This document shows positions 16,601 through 23,820 of a DNA stretch of 64,000 nt, piece after piece. Made by a program: the position numbers and the translations under genes. Numbering within the stretch: the first letter of the stretch is position 1; every line of letters begins with the position of its first letter. The notes under the pieces were generated by a model that made no database searches, was not told the origin of the DNA, and saw nothing but the letters and a program-made list of their open reading frames with translations. Source of the DNA: Auraticoccus cholistanensis (GTDB lineage Bacteria; Actinomycetota; Actinomycetes; Propionibacteriales; Propionibacteriaceae); the NCBI RefSeq assembly GCF_009742705.1, contig NZ_WPCU01000005.1, forward strand, positions 673,194 to 737,193, given 5' to 3'.

Positions 16601-18646
16601 GGCGAAGGCCTCGGTGAAGCGGTCGCGGTCCTCGGCGCGCCAGCGCTCGTCGAGGGCGGCGACGCCGCCGGGGACCCGCAGCCCGAAGTCCAGCACGTAG
16701 GCCCGCCGCCCGCCGGGCAGCCGCAGCTCGTAGGGGCGCTCGTCGAGGACCTCGACGCCGAAGGCGCTCAGCAGCGGCAGCACCTGCGACAGCGGCATCG
16801 GGGTGGTCCGGAACACCTTGAGCCGCAGGTCGGCCGGGTCCTCCGGCTCGTCGGGCCGGTACATCGCCTGGGCCATCGGCGGCCCCGACTCGTCCCGGTC
16901 GGCGGGGACGCCGTCGGTGCCGGCCCGCTCGTCGGCGGCGTCGCCGAGGGCCAGCAGGGCGGCCAGGTCGAGCACGGCCTGCTCGGGGCGGAAGTCCTCC
17001 TTGTAGCCCTCCGGGAAGATGCGCTCCAGCTCGGGGACCGTCCGCAGCCCAGGGTGGCGGGCCACCTGCTCGCGGAGCAGGTCGTTCCAGGACCGGGTGG
17101 CCGCGGTCAGCTCTCGCTCCAGGGCGGTGACGTCGTAGCCGCCCAGCCGCCGGTCGGCCGGCATCCGGGCCACCAGGTGCAGCCGGGCCAGCACCGACTC
17201 GCTGACCTGCGCGGTGGCCTCCACCGACTCCGCACCCACCGCGCGCTGCAGCACGCCCTCGATCCGCAGCCGCACCTCGGTGGTGTAGCGGTCGCGCGGC
17301 AGGTAGACCAGGCAGGACAGGTAGCGCCCGTAGGGGTCGCGCCGGGCGAAGAGCCGCACCTGGCGCCGCTCCCGCAGCCGCGAGATCTCCTCCACGACCG
17401 GGGTCAGCTCGCGGGCGGTCGCCTGGAACATGTCGTCGCGCGGGTAGGAGCTGAGGACCCGCATCACCGCCTTGCCGCCGTGGCTGTCGGGGGCGTATCC
17501 GGTGCGGGCCAGCACCTCCGCGGCCTTGTCGCGCAGCACCGGCACGCGGGTGACCTGCTCGGTGTAGGCCGAGTGGGCGAACAGCCCGAGGAAGCGGTGC
17601 TCGGCCACCACGGCGCCGTCGGAGCCGAACCGGCGGACGCCGACGTAGTCCAGGTAGGCCGGCCGGTGCACCCGGGAGCGCAGGTTGTCCTTGGTCACCA
17701 CCACCAGGGCGGGACGCTCGCTGGTCGGCGGGTTGGCCGAGAACCGTCCCTCGACGTCGGTGTCGCCGCGCAGGATGCCCAGTCCCGTCCCGGGGACGGG
17801 CTGGTAGGAACGGGTCCCGTCACCCACCACCAGCGCGTAGTCGCGGTAGCCGAGGAAGGTGAAGTGGCCCTCGGCCAGCCAGCGCAGCAGCTCCACCGCC
17901 TGGTCCCGCTCCTCCGGCGGCACACCCGGCGGGTCGTCGGCGAGCTCGGTGCAGACGTCCTCGACGCGCTGCCGCATGGCGTCGAAGTCCTCCACCGCCA
18001 CCCGGACGTCGGAGAGCACCTGCTCCAGGCCGGTCCGCAGCTGCTCGAGCTCGGCCGCGCCGGTCACCCCGCTGCGGCCCGGCACCAGCTCGACGTGGAT
18101 CCACGACTCGGCCACCGCCCGGGGCTCGACCGCGGCCTGGTGGCCGTGCAGCACCGCCTCGAGGCGGCCGTCGGCGTCGCGCAGCACCCAGAACTGGGGG
18201 TGGAACAGCTCGCGGATCACCCAGCCCTGGCGGACGATCTCCATCGTGACCGAGTCGACCAGGAACGGCCGGTCCTCGTTCACCACCTGCAGCACCGTGG
18301 CCTGCTCGGGGGCGCACCAGCCGTCGGCGTCCGGCGTCGGCGTGGCCACCGAGATCACCGGGTCGGGACCGGGCCGGGAGACCGCCAGCCGGAAGTGCGC
18401 GGCCACCAGGCCGAGCACGTCGCCCGGGTCGCGGCCCAGCAGCACCTCGTCGGCGTCCACGTGGCGGAAGTAGTGCTGCAGGAAGGCCTCGGCGCGCTCC
18501 GGCGGCTGCTGCATGGCCGCGGCCAGCTCGGCGCCGCGGCGGGCGAGCTCGGCGATCCGCTCCCGCGCCAGGGCCGACAGGTCGCGGCGCTCCGTAGCCG
18601 TGGTGCCGTCCTCGACAGGTGGTGTGCCAGCCGTCTCCGTGCTCAC
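13673..18646 (-). CDS. gdh: Large NAD-specific glutamate dehydrogenase
   Basis: This 1657-aa protein belongs to the GDH180-class family (bacterial NAD-GDH, Pfam Bac_GDH) found in Streptomyces and mycobacteria and catalyses glutamate to 2-oxoglutarate plus ammonium. The long N-terminal region holds ACT-like regulatory segments. The catalytic core is in the second half, with VPVGAKGGFFCKHLPDP and the nucleotide-binding region IGDMSGDVFGNGMLLS. GTG 18646 is preferred because GAGGA precedes it and the protein length then fits the family. In actinobacteria PknG signalling controls glutamate/2-oxoglutarate flux, so its presence 8 kb from the pknG operon is suggestive but not proof of linkage. Confidence 0.95.
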   Translation of the reverse strand: MSTETAGTPPVEDGTTATERRDLSALARERIAELARRGAELAAAMQQPPERAEAFLQHYFRHVDADEVLLGRDPGDVLGLVAAHFRLAVSRPGPDPVISVATPTPDADGWCAPEQATVLQVVNEDRPFLVDSVTMEIVRQGWVIRELFHPQFWVLRDADGRLEAVLHGHQAAVEPRAVAESWIHVELVPGRSGVTGAAELEQLRTGLEQVLSDVRVAVEDFDAMRQRVEDVCTELADDPPGVPPEERDQAVELLRWLAEGHFTFLGYRDYALVVGDGTRSYQPVPGTGLGILRGDTDVEGRFSANPPTSERPALVVVTKDNLRSRVHRPAYLDYVGVRRFGSDGAVVAEHRFLGLFAHSAYTEQVTRVPVLRDKAAEVLARTGYAPDSHGGKAVMRVLSSYPRDDMFQATARELTPVVEEISRLRERRQVRLFARRDPYGRYLSCLVYLPRDRYTTEVRLRIEGVLQRAVGAESVEATAQVSESVLARLHLVARMPADRRLGGYDVTALERELTAATRSWNDLLREQVARHPGLRTVPELERIFPEGYKEDFRPEQAVLDLAALLALGDAADERAGTDGVPADRDESGPPMAQAMYRPDEPEDPADLRLKVFRTTPMPLSQVLPLLSAFGVEVLDERPYELRLPGGRRAYVLDFGLRVPGGVAALDERWRAEDRDRFTEAFAAVHGGRAESDGLNRLVLAAGLSWRQVSWLRAISRYLRQAGVSFSQTYISTALVANVELARLLVRLFELRFAPRDASCTPPAEEEVAALAEQVRTGLDAVASLDQDRILRSFLAVVMAMVRTNAFQPGRPALAFKLLPTRLPDLPAPRPAFEIFVCSPRVEGVHLRFGAVARGGLRWSDRPEDYRTEVLGLVKAQMVKNTVIVPVGAKGGFFCKHLPDPSDRPAWLAEGQACYRVFISSLLDVTDNIVGGEVVAPQQVVRHDADDPYLVVAADKGTATFSDLANAISLERGFWLGDAFASGGSVGYDHKAMGITARGAWESVVRHFREMGVDCQQEDFTCVGIGDMSGDVFGNGMLLSRHTRLVAAFDHRHVFLDPDPDAATSFEERRRLFELPRSSWADYDTTLLSEGGGVFPRTAKSIPLHPAVRARLGLPDDVTALPPTELVSAVLRAPVDLLWNGGIGTYVKAADESHAAVGDKANDALRVDGRELRARCVGEGGNLGFTQRGRIEYAAAGGRINTDFIDNSAGVDTSDHEVNIKILLAGEIDAGRLAAADREPLLASMTDDVAALVLRHNYDQNLALANALHQAASMAPVHEAWMRRLTRLGLLDRTIEHLPDSEEMARRVAEGRGLTSPELAILLSYTKIWLEREILTTDLPDDPFLADRLVQYFPEALRRDHREGMPEHRLHREIITTVAVNRFVDSAGITAVHRLAEETGAAPEDVMRAQLAARSVVSAGRHEVELRQLDFRVDAGLQTRLRVELRTLVERATRWVLYNRRAPIDIRAAIEQFSGAVSAITQAMPELLAGRDAEVFDQRRADLLAAGLGRELATAFAALPYLQSALPVVQAAQQAGCDPVTVARVHHQLSQLLGLDRLQRRVAALPRSDPWDAMARSAVRDELVTVHTQLTADVVQLLPRGDGDPVGAVTRALADWSAQTPALEATTRALEEICEGEPTLARMSVGLRTVRTLLAARA

Positions 18647-18810
18647 TGTTCCTCGCCGATCCGATCGTCGCGCCACACGCCCGGGCACGTCGTCGTGCCC
18701 CTTCCCACCCTAGGCGACGTCGCCCGCCGCCGGGGCGGCACCGCGAAGCCCGCGGCGCGCCGCCGGGTCGGGCGCCGGGGTCGCACCCCGGGACCGGCAG
18801 AATGGCCGCC

Positions 18811-19284
18811 ATGGACATCTCCACCCGCGCAGAGTTCCCCGCCGGACCGGCCGAGGCCTACGGCATGCTGACCGACGAGGAGTACCTCACCGAGGTGTGC
18901 CGGGCCAGCCGGGCCCGCGACTTCACCGTGACCGTGGACGGGTCCACCACCCGCACGCAGCGGGTGCTGGAGGCCCCCGCCGCCGCCGCCAAGTTCACCG
19001 GCCCGACCCTCGACGTGGTCGAGGAGATCAGCTGGGGGGAGCCGGACGCCCAGGGCAACCGCCGCGGCACCATCACCATCACCGTCCCGGGGCAGCCGGT
19101 CACCATGCACGGCACGACCTCGCTGACCGCCGGCGGCGCCGGCTCGGTGCTCGAGGTCAGCGGCGACCTGAAGGTCAACATCCCGCTGCTGGGCCGCAAG
19201 CTCGAGCAGTCCGCGGCCCCGGCCGTGCTGGCCGGGGTGGACGTCCACGAGGAGGTGGGCCGGCGCTGGCTGGCCCGGGGCTGA
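18811..19284 (+). CDS. DUF2505 family protein
   Basis: This 157-aa protein matches the DUF2505 actinobacterial family, a START/SRPBCC-like fold predicted to hold a hydrophobic ligand. The N-terminal MDISTRAEFPAGPAEAYGML and the late VSGDLKVNIPLLGRKLE segment are typical. No function is established. ATG 18811 is chosen because a CAGAAT box lies 7 nt upstream; the in-frame ATG at 18802 would add three residues. It is divergent from gdh, with 164 bp between the start codons. Confidence 0.8.
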   Translation: MDISTRAEFPAGPAEAYGMLTDEEYLTEVCRASRARDFTVTVDGSTTRTQRVLEAPAAAAKFTGPTLDVVEEISWGEPDAQGNRRGTITITVPGQPVTMHGTTSLTAGGAGSVLEVSGDLKVNIPLLGRKLEQSAAPAVLAGVDVHEEVGRRWLARG

Positions 19285-19320
19285 GCGCGCCTGCCAGCAC
19301 GGCGCCTCCCTCGTCAGGGC

Positions 19321-19566
19321 TCAGCGCACCTCGTCCGGCGGGACGGGGGCGCTGACGCCCGACATCGGGTCCGACACCTCCAGCCGGGGACCGCCCTCGC
19401 CGACCAGCTCCTGCAGCAGCTCCACGGGGGCGTCGGTCTGCACCACGTGCTGGCGACCCCCGTCGGCCGGCTCGGTGACCACGTCGGCGGCCCAGCCGGC
19501 GGCGGTCAGCGTGCCGACCAGCTCGGCGGCCTCCGCGGCGTCGGTGGTGGCCAGCCGGCTGATCAC
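19321..19566 (-). CDS. 81-aa unknown protein coupled to pruA
   Basis: This short gene overlaps the end of pruA by a GTGA tetranucleotide, the coupling signature used by real gene pairs elsewhere in this window. The product is acidic and begins ISRLATTDAAEAAELVGTL, with a predicted helix, a short strand and a hydrophilic end. I recognise no family. The alternating helix/strand pattern could fit a small ferredoxin-like domain. Given the coupling, it may modify or partner the dehydrogenase. No homologue can be asserted. Confidence 0.55.
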   Translation of the reverse strand: MISRLATTDAAEAAELVGTLTAAGWAADVVTEPADGGRQHVVQTDAPVELLQELVGEGGPRLEVSDPMSGVSAPVPPDEVR

Positions 19567-21218
19567 TCCGCCTCCCCGGGGGCGACGGGCTCCGCGCCCA
19601 TGTGCGGGTACTCCACCGTGGTGGGCGGCAGCAGCGTCTCCTTGATCGAGCGCGGGCTGGCCCAGCGGATCAGGTTCCACATCGACCCGGCCTTGTCGTT
19701 GGTGCCGGAGGCCCGCGAGCCCCCGAAGGGCTGCTGGCCGACCACCGCCCCGGTCGGCTTGTCGTTGACGTAGAAGTTGCCGGCCGCGTGCCGCAGCCGG
19801 TGCCCGGCCAGCCGGACCGCCTCGCGGTCCTCGGCGATCACCGCGCCGGTCAGCCCGTACGGGGTGGCCTCGTCGACCAGGTCGAGCACCGACTCGTAGC
19901 CGGCGTCGGGGTAGACGTGCACGCCGAGGATGGGTCCGAAGTACTCGGTGCGGAAGATCTCGTCGGCGGGGTCGTCGGAGGTGATCACGGTGGGGCGGAC
20001 GTACCAGCCCACCGAGTCGTCCACGGTGCCGCCGGCCAGCACCTGGCAGCTGCTGCTCGACCGGGCCCGCTGCAGGGCGTCGCGGTGGCGGCTCCAGGCC
20101 CGCTGGTCGATCACCGCCGAGGTGAAGCTGGACAGGTCGCGCACGTCCCCCACCGCCAGCGACTCGGTCTGCTCGACCAGGTCCTCGCACAGCCGGTCCC
20201 ACACGCTGCGCGCGATGTAGGCCCGCGACGCCGCCGAGCACTTCTGCCCCGAGTACTCGAAGGCGCCGCGCACCAGCGCGGTGCGGGCCACGTCGACGTC
20301 GGCGCTGGGGTGCACGACGACGAAGTCCTTGCCGCCGGTCTCCCCCACCACCCGCGGGTAGGCCCGGTACCCCGCGATGTTCTGGCCGATCCGCTGCCAC
20401 AGGTGCTGGAAGGTGGCGACCGAGCCGGTGAAGTGCAGCCCGGCCAGGTCGGGGTGCTCGAGCACCACGTCGGAGACGGCCAGGCCGTCGCCGGGGAGCA
20501 TGGTGATCACCCCGTCAGGCAGCCCGGCGGCGCGCAGCAGCTGCATCGTGTGGTGGGCCGACAGCTGCTGGGTGGGGCTGGGCTTCCAGACCACGGTGTT
20601 GCCCATCAGCGCCGGGGCGGTGGGCAGGTTGCCGGCGATCGCGGTGAAGTTGAAGGGGGTGACGGCGTAGACGAAGCCGTCCAGCGGCCGGTAGTCGGTG
20701 CGGTTCCACACCCCGGGCGAGGACAGCGGCTGGACCTCGTGGATCTGCTGGGCGAAGGCGACGTTGAACCGCAGGAAGTCGACCAGCTCGCAGGCGGAGT
20801 CGATCTCGGCCTGCTGCACGGTCTTGCCCTGGCCCAGCATGGTGGCGGCGTTGAGGGTGTCGCGCCAGGGCCCGGCCAGCAGCTCCGCGGCGCGCAGGAA
20901 GATCGCGGCCCGCTCGTCGAAGGGGGTGTCGGCCCAGTCCCGGGCCACCCGGCGGGTGGCCTCGACCGCCGTCCGGGCGTCCTCGGCGGTGGAGTGGGCG
21001 GAGCGTCCCAGGACGTGGTGGTGGTCCGAGGGCATGGTGACCTCGAACGGCGCCCCGCCGGGCAGCCGCTGCTGGGAGCCGAGGTCGGCGGTCAGCTCGA
21101 CGGTCTGCGAGGCCAGCTCCGCCAGCCGGGCGGTGAGGGAAGCCCGCTCGGGGCTCCCGGGGGCGTAGCCGCGGACCGGCTCGTTGACGGGTGGTGGGAC
21201 CGAGGTGCGGGCGTCCAT
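19563..21218 (-). CDS. pruA: L-glutamate gamma-semialdehyde (P5C) dehydrogenase
   Basis: This 551-aa aldehyde dehydrogenase catalyses the second step of proline catabolism, P5C/glutamate semialdehyde to glutamate with NAD. The nucleotide-binding region AVTPFNFTAIAGNLP, the general base in VGETGGKDFVVV and the catalytic cysteine in YSGQKCSAASR are all present. Length and sequence fit the monofunctional PruA group. The ATG has a TACGTT box 6 nt upstream. No proline dehydrogenase (putB) is adjacent in the window. Its product glutamate is the substrate of the neighbouring Gdh. Confidence 0.95.
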   Translation of the reverse strand: MDARTSVPPPVNEPVRGYAPGSPERASLTARLAELASQTVELTADLGSQQRLPGGAPFEVTMPSDHHHVLGRSAHSTAEDARTAVEATRRVARDWADTPFDERAAIFLRAAELLAGPWRDTLNAATMLGQGKTVQQAEIDSACELVDFLRFNVAFAQQIHEVQPLSSPGVWNRTDYRPLDGFVYAVTPFNFTAIAGNLPTAPALMGNTVVWKPSPTQQLSAHHTMQLLRAAGLPDGVITMLPGDGLAVSDVVLEHPDLAGLHFTGSVATFQHLWQRIGQNIAGYRAYPRVVGETGGKDFVVVHPSADVDVARTALVRGAFEYSGQKCSAASRAYIARSVWDRLCEDLVEQTESLAVGDVRDLSSFTSAVIDQRAWSRHRDALQRARSSSSCQVLAGGTVDDSVGWYVRPTVITSDDPADEIFRTEYFGPILGVHVYPDAGYESVLDLVDEATPYGLTGAVIAEDREAVRLAGHRLRHAAGNFYVNDKPTGAVVGQQPFGGSRASGTNDKAGSMWNLIRWASPRSIKETLLPPTTVEYPHMGAEPVAPGEAE

Positions 21219-21224
21219 CCGCCC

Positions 21225-21230
21225 AACGTA
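21225..21230 (-). promoter_or_regulatory. -10 box of pruA (leaderless)
   Basis: TACGTT on the minus strand lies 6 nt before the pruA ATG, between Ku and pruA. Confidence 0.5.
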
Positions 21231-21268
21231 CTCCCGGCGAGCGCCGCCGCGGACGCCGGGACGAGGGG

Positions 21269-22255
21269 TCAGCTGGCCTTGCGCGCCGGGGTCCGGCGGG
21301 CGGTGGTCTTCTTCGCCGCGGTCTTCTTGGCCGCGGTCTTCTTGGCCGGCTTCTCCTCGGCCGCCGCCCCGTCGGTCGGGCCGGCGTCGGTCTTCTTCGT
21401 GGTGCTCCGGCGCGTCGTGGTCCGCTTCGCCGGGGCCGGCTCCGGCTCGGCGGCGGCCTCGCCGGCGGACTCGGCGCGTCGCCGCTTCGCCGCCTCGACC
21501 GAGGCCCGCAGCGCCGCGACCAGGTCGACCACGTCGGCCTGCTCGCCGGTGTCCTCCTCCACCGAGGCCACCGCCTGCCCGCTGAGCTTGGCCTCGACCA
21601 GCGTCTCCAGGGCCTCGCGGTAGGCGTCGTGGAACTGCTCGGGCTCGAAGGGCCCGGAGAGGGCGTCGATGAAGGACCCGGCCATGGTGACCTCCGCGTC
21701 GCTGACCGTGACGTCCTCGGCCGGGGAGGCGAACTCGCCGTCGCGCAGCTCGTCGGGCCACAGGATGGTGTGCATCAGCAGCAGGTCGTCCTTGGCCCGG
21801 ATCATGGCCAGCGTCTCGCGCGAGCGCAGCGCCACCTTGACGATGGCGACCCGGCCGCTGCGGACCAGCGCGTCGCGCAGCAGCACGTAGGGCTTGGCGC
21901 CGGGGCCGTCGGCCTCGAGGAAGTAGGTCGAGTTGATGTAGGTCGGGTCGACCTCCTCGGCGTCGACGAACTGCACCACGTCCACGGCCTTGGTGGTGCG
22001 CAGCGGGAGGTCGTCGAAGTCCTCCTTCTGCAGCACCGCCATCCGCCCGTCCGGGGTCTCGTAGCCCTTGGCGATCTCGGCGTAGGGGATCTCCTCGCCG
22101 CACACCTCGCAGACGCGCTTGTACTTGATCCGGCCGCCGTCGGCCGGGTGCACCTGGCGGAACGAGATGTCCTTCTGCTCGGTGGCTCCGTAGACCTTGA
22201 TCGGGATGCTGATCAGGCCGAAGGAGATCGCGCCCTTCCAGATCGAACGTGGCAT
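21269..22255 (-). CDS. ku: Ku protein of non-homologous end joining
   Basis: This 328-aa protein begins with the bacterial Ku signature MPRSIWKGAISFGLISIPIK and contains YKRVCEVCGEEIPY and the ring-forming core to about residue 255. A lysine/alanine-rich C-terminal extension follows (repeats of TAAKK), as in the extended Ku forms that bind DNA without ends and recruit LigD. Ku homodimers ring double-strand ends. The partner ligD is 27 kb away rather than adjacent. Confidence 0.95.
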   Translation of the reverse strand: MPRSIWKGAISFGLISIPIKVYGATEQKDISFRQVHPADGGRIKYKRVCEVCGEEIPYAEIAKGYETPDGRMAVLQKEDFDDLPLRTTKAVDVVQFVDAEEVDPTYINSTYFLEADGPGAKPYVLLRDALVRSGRVAIVKVALRSRETLAMIRAKDDLLLMHTILWPDELRDGEFASPAEDVTVSDAEVTMAGSFIDALSGPFEPEQFHDAYREALETLVEAKLSGQAVASVEEDTGEQADVVDLVAALRASVEAAKRRRAESAGEAAAEPEPAPAKRTTTRRSTTKKTDAGPTDGAAAEEKPAKKTAAKKTAAKKTTARRTPARKAS

Positions 22256-22328
22256 GCAGTCAGTGTGTCACCCGCCGCGCCGACGCGGGGGTGCACCGCG
22301 CGGGCCGGGTGCCCCGGGCGGGCGGCGC

Positions 22329-22832
22329 TCAGCGGTGCAGGGCCAGCACGTCGGGCAGCTCGGTGGGCAGGAACCACAGCAGCGGGTGGTCCTCGAGCAG
22401 CTCGGTCACCGGCGCCGGCAGACCGGGCTCGCCGACCCGTCCCGGGTGCCCGGCGAGGGCGGCGCGGGCGGCGGCCAGCGCCGGTGCGGACTGCGGCTCG
22501 TCGACGAAGACCGCGGTCGCCCACCCCCAGTCGGCGGGGTCGAGCCGGATGTGGCCGATGGCCTCCTCCACCACGGTGACCGCGGCGCGCTCGGCGTCCA
22601 GGGCGACCACGACGCGGGGGCCCTCGCCGAGCAGCAGGCTGTCCAGCGAGGCCAGCGACTGCGCCAGGTAGTCGGCCTCCTCCTCGTCGGGACCCGTGCC
22701 GTGCTGGGCCAGCAGGGTGCGGGTGGCGGCGCGGCCGTCCAGCGCGGCGCCCCCACCGCCGTCGGCCAGCTGCTCCAGACCCTGCAGGGTGACCCCGCAG
22801 AACACCATCCGCCTCGACGACCTCGCGCTCAC
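22329..22832 (-). CDS. DUF6912-like hypothetical protein
   Basis: This 167-aa acidic protein has the pattern I associate with DUF6912: a pair of beta-alpha units (VVVALDAERAAVTVVEEAIGHI, TAVFVDEPQSAPALAAARAAL) and a C-terminal HPLLWFLPTELPDVL that resembles the family's ELLWYATQEI motif. No function is known. The GTG at 22832 fits a TAGGCT box 6 nt upstream; an ATG at 22808 would match the shorter start of relatives. The CACAGCCG array lies immediately upstream of its promoter. Confidence 0.65.
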   Translation of the reverse strand: MSARSSRRMVFCGVTLQGLEQLADGGGGAALDGRAATRTLLAQHGTGPDEEEADYLAQSLASLDSLLLGEGPRVVVALDAERAAVTVVEEAIGHIRLDPADWGWATAVFVDEPQSAPALAAARAALAGHPGRVGEPGLPAPVTELLEDHPLLWFLPTELPDVLALHR

Positions 22833-22838
22833 CCGGGC

Positions 22839-22844
22839 AGCCTA
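22839..22844 (-). promoter_or_regulatory. -10 box of the DUF6912-like gene (leaderless)
   Basis: TAGGCT on the minus strand lies 6 nt before the GTG at 22832. The nearest copy of the CACAGCCG motif is 47 bp further upstream, inside possible operator distance. Confidence 0.55.
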
Positions 22845-22891
22845 GCGACGGATGCGTCCTCCACGCGCCGCCCCGCCTCTGGCACCATCTC

Positions 22892-23223
22892 CACAGCCGC
22901 TGCCCCCACCGCCTCCACAGCCGCTCCCCGCACCGCCTCCACAGCCGCTGCCCCCACCGCCTTCACAGCCGCTCGCCCATCCTCACAGCCGTTGCAGCGG
23001 CTGTGGAGCGCCAGCACCGGCTGTGAAGGCGCCCCGAACCGGCTGTGAAGACCGCGCGACGGCCCCACCAGGCCCGAGCCCACCCGGGCAGACTCCCTCC
23101 CCCAGATCCGCCGCCCTCACAGCCGCTCGCCCCTCCTCACAGCCGTTGCAGCGGCTGTGAAGCGCCAGCACCGGCTGTGAAGCCGTGCCGGACGGGCTGT
23201 GAAGGGGTGTTGGACGGGCTGTG
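22892..23223. repeat. Regularly spaced CACAGCCG / CGGCTGTG array in a 421-bp intergenic region
   Basis: Fourteen copies of an 8-bp motif lie in 332 bp. CACAGCCG starts at 22892, 22916, 22940, 22964, 22984, 23118 and 23138. Its reverse complement CGGCTGTG starts at 22998, 23018, 23040, 23152 and 23172, and the variant GGGCTGTG at 23194 and 23216. Steps are 24, 24, 24, 20, 14, 20, 22, then 78, then 20, 14, 20, 22, 22. Forward copies precede reverse copies, meeting in two near-perfect palindromes (22984-23005 and 23138-23159). A 74-bp unit (22954-23027) is repeated at 23108-23181. The extended consensus is CYTCACAGCCG. Open frames crossing it are Pro/Gln-rich or Cys/Ala-rich shadows. Confidence 0.9.
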
Positions 23224-23253
23224 AAGAGGTGGCCGCCGGAGGCGGGCGGCGGC

Positions 23254-23820
23254 TCAGGAGTTCCAGTGCACCAGCGCGGGACGGCCCTTGCGCTCCCCCA
23301 GCACCGACAGGGTGCCGGTCTCCATCGGGAAGGACTCCCCCCGCTCGAGGTCCAGCTCCAGCCAGATGAGCGTCAGCGCCCGCAGCGAGTGCCCGTGGCC
23401 GAAGCAGAGCACCCGGTCCAGCCCGCTGCCGCGGACCCGCTCGACGACGCGGCCGAGCCGTTCGCGGACCTGCGCCGGCGTCTCGCCGCCAGGGGTGGGG
23501 TGGGTCCACACCGTCCAGCCCGGGTCGCGCTCGCGGATCTCCTCGCTGGTGATCCCCTCGTAGTCGCCGTAGCCCCACTCGGCCAGGTCCTCGGTGACCT
23601 CGACCTGCTCGGCGGGGAAGCCGGCGATGCGGGCGGTGTCGAGGGCGCGGCGACGGGGGCTCGACAGCACGAGGCCGGGCTGCAGGTCGGCCAGCCGGTC
23701 CCGCAGCCGCTCGGCCTCGCGGCGTCCCACCTCGGTGAGCTCGAGGTCGGTGGCGGAGGTGTGGCGGCCGTCGCGGCTCCACTCGGTCTGGCCGTGGCGG
23801 ACCAGGTACAGGTCGGTCAT
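23254..23820 (-). CDS. Histidine phosphatase (phosphoglycerate mutase-like)
   Basis: This 188-aa protein has the phosphohistidine motif LVRHGQTEWS at the N-terminus, SSPRRRALDTA, the general acid region EWGYGDYEG and the second catalytic histidine in CFGHGHSLRA. The GDYEG version is typical of actinobacterial acid phosphatases and of GpmB-like members rather than the glycolytic mutase, so a broad phosphatase is the safer call. Its ATG overlaps the upstream acyltransferase stop as ATGA, so the two are co-translated. The repeat array begins 30 bp beyond its stop. Confidence 0.85.
   Translation of the reverse strand: MTDLYLVRHGQTEWSRDGRHTSATDLELTEVGRREAERLRDRLADLQPGLVLSSPRRRALDTARIAGFPAEQVEVTEDLAEWGYGDYEGITSEEIRERDPGWTVWTHPTPGGETPAQVRERLGRVVERVRGSGLDRVLCFGHGHSLRALTLIWLELDLERGESFPMETGTLSVLGERKGRPALVHWNS

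Noticed and set aside
12728-18871. A 2047-codon open frame on the plus strand opposite the glutamate dehydrogenase gene
   Set aside because: It is the high-GC antisense shadow of gdh: the translation is a Gly/Gln/His/Val/Arg mixture with no domain, while the minus strand encodes a complete Gdh.
22852-23160. Pro/Gln-rich and Cys-containing frames across the CACAGCCG array
   Set aside because: Their residues follow directly from the DNA repeats, there is no ribosome site, and both strands are equally open.
22892-23223. CRISPR array
   Set aside because: The repeated unit is 8-11 bp, occurs in both orientations, the intervals are too short for spacers and there are no cas genes in the window.
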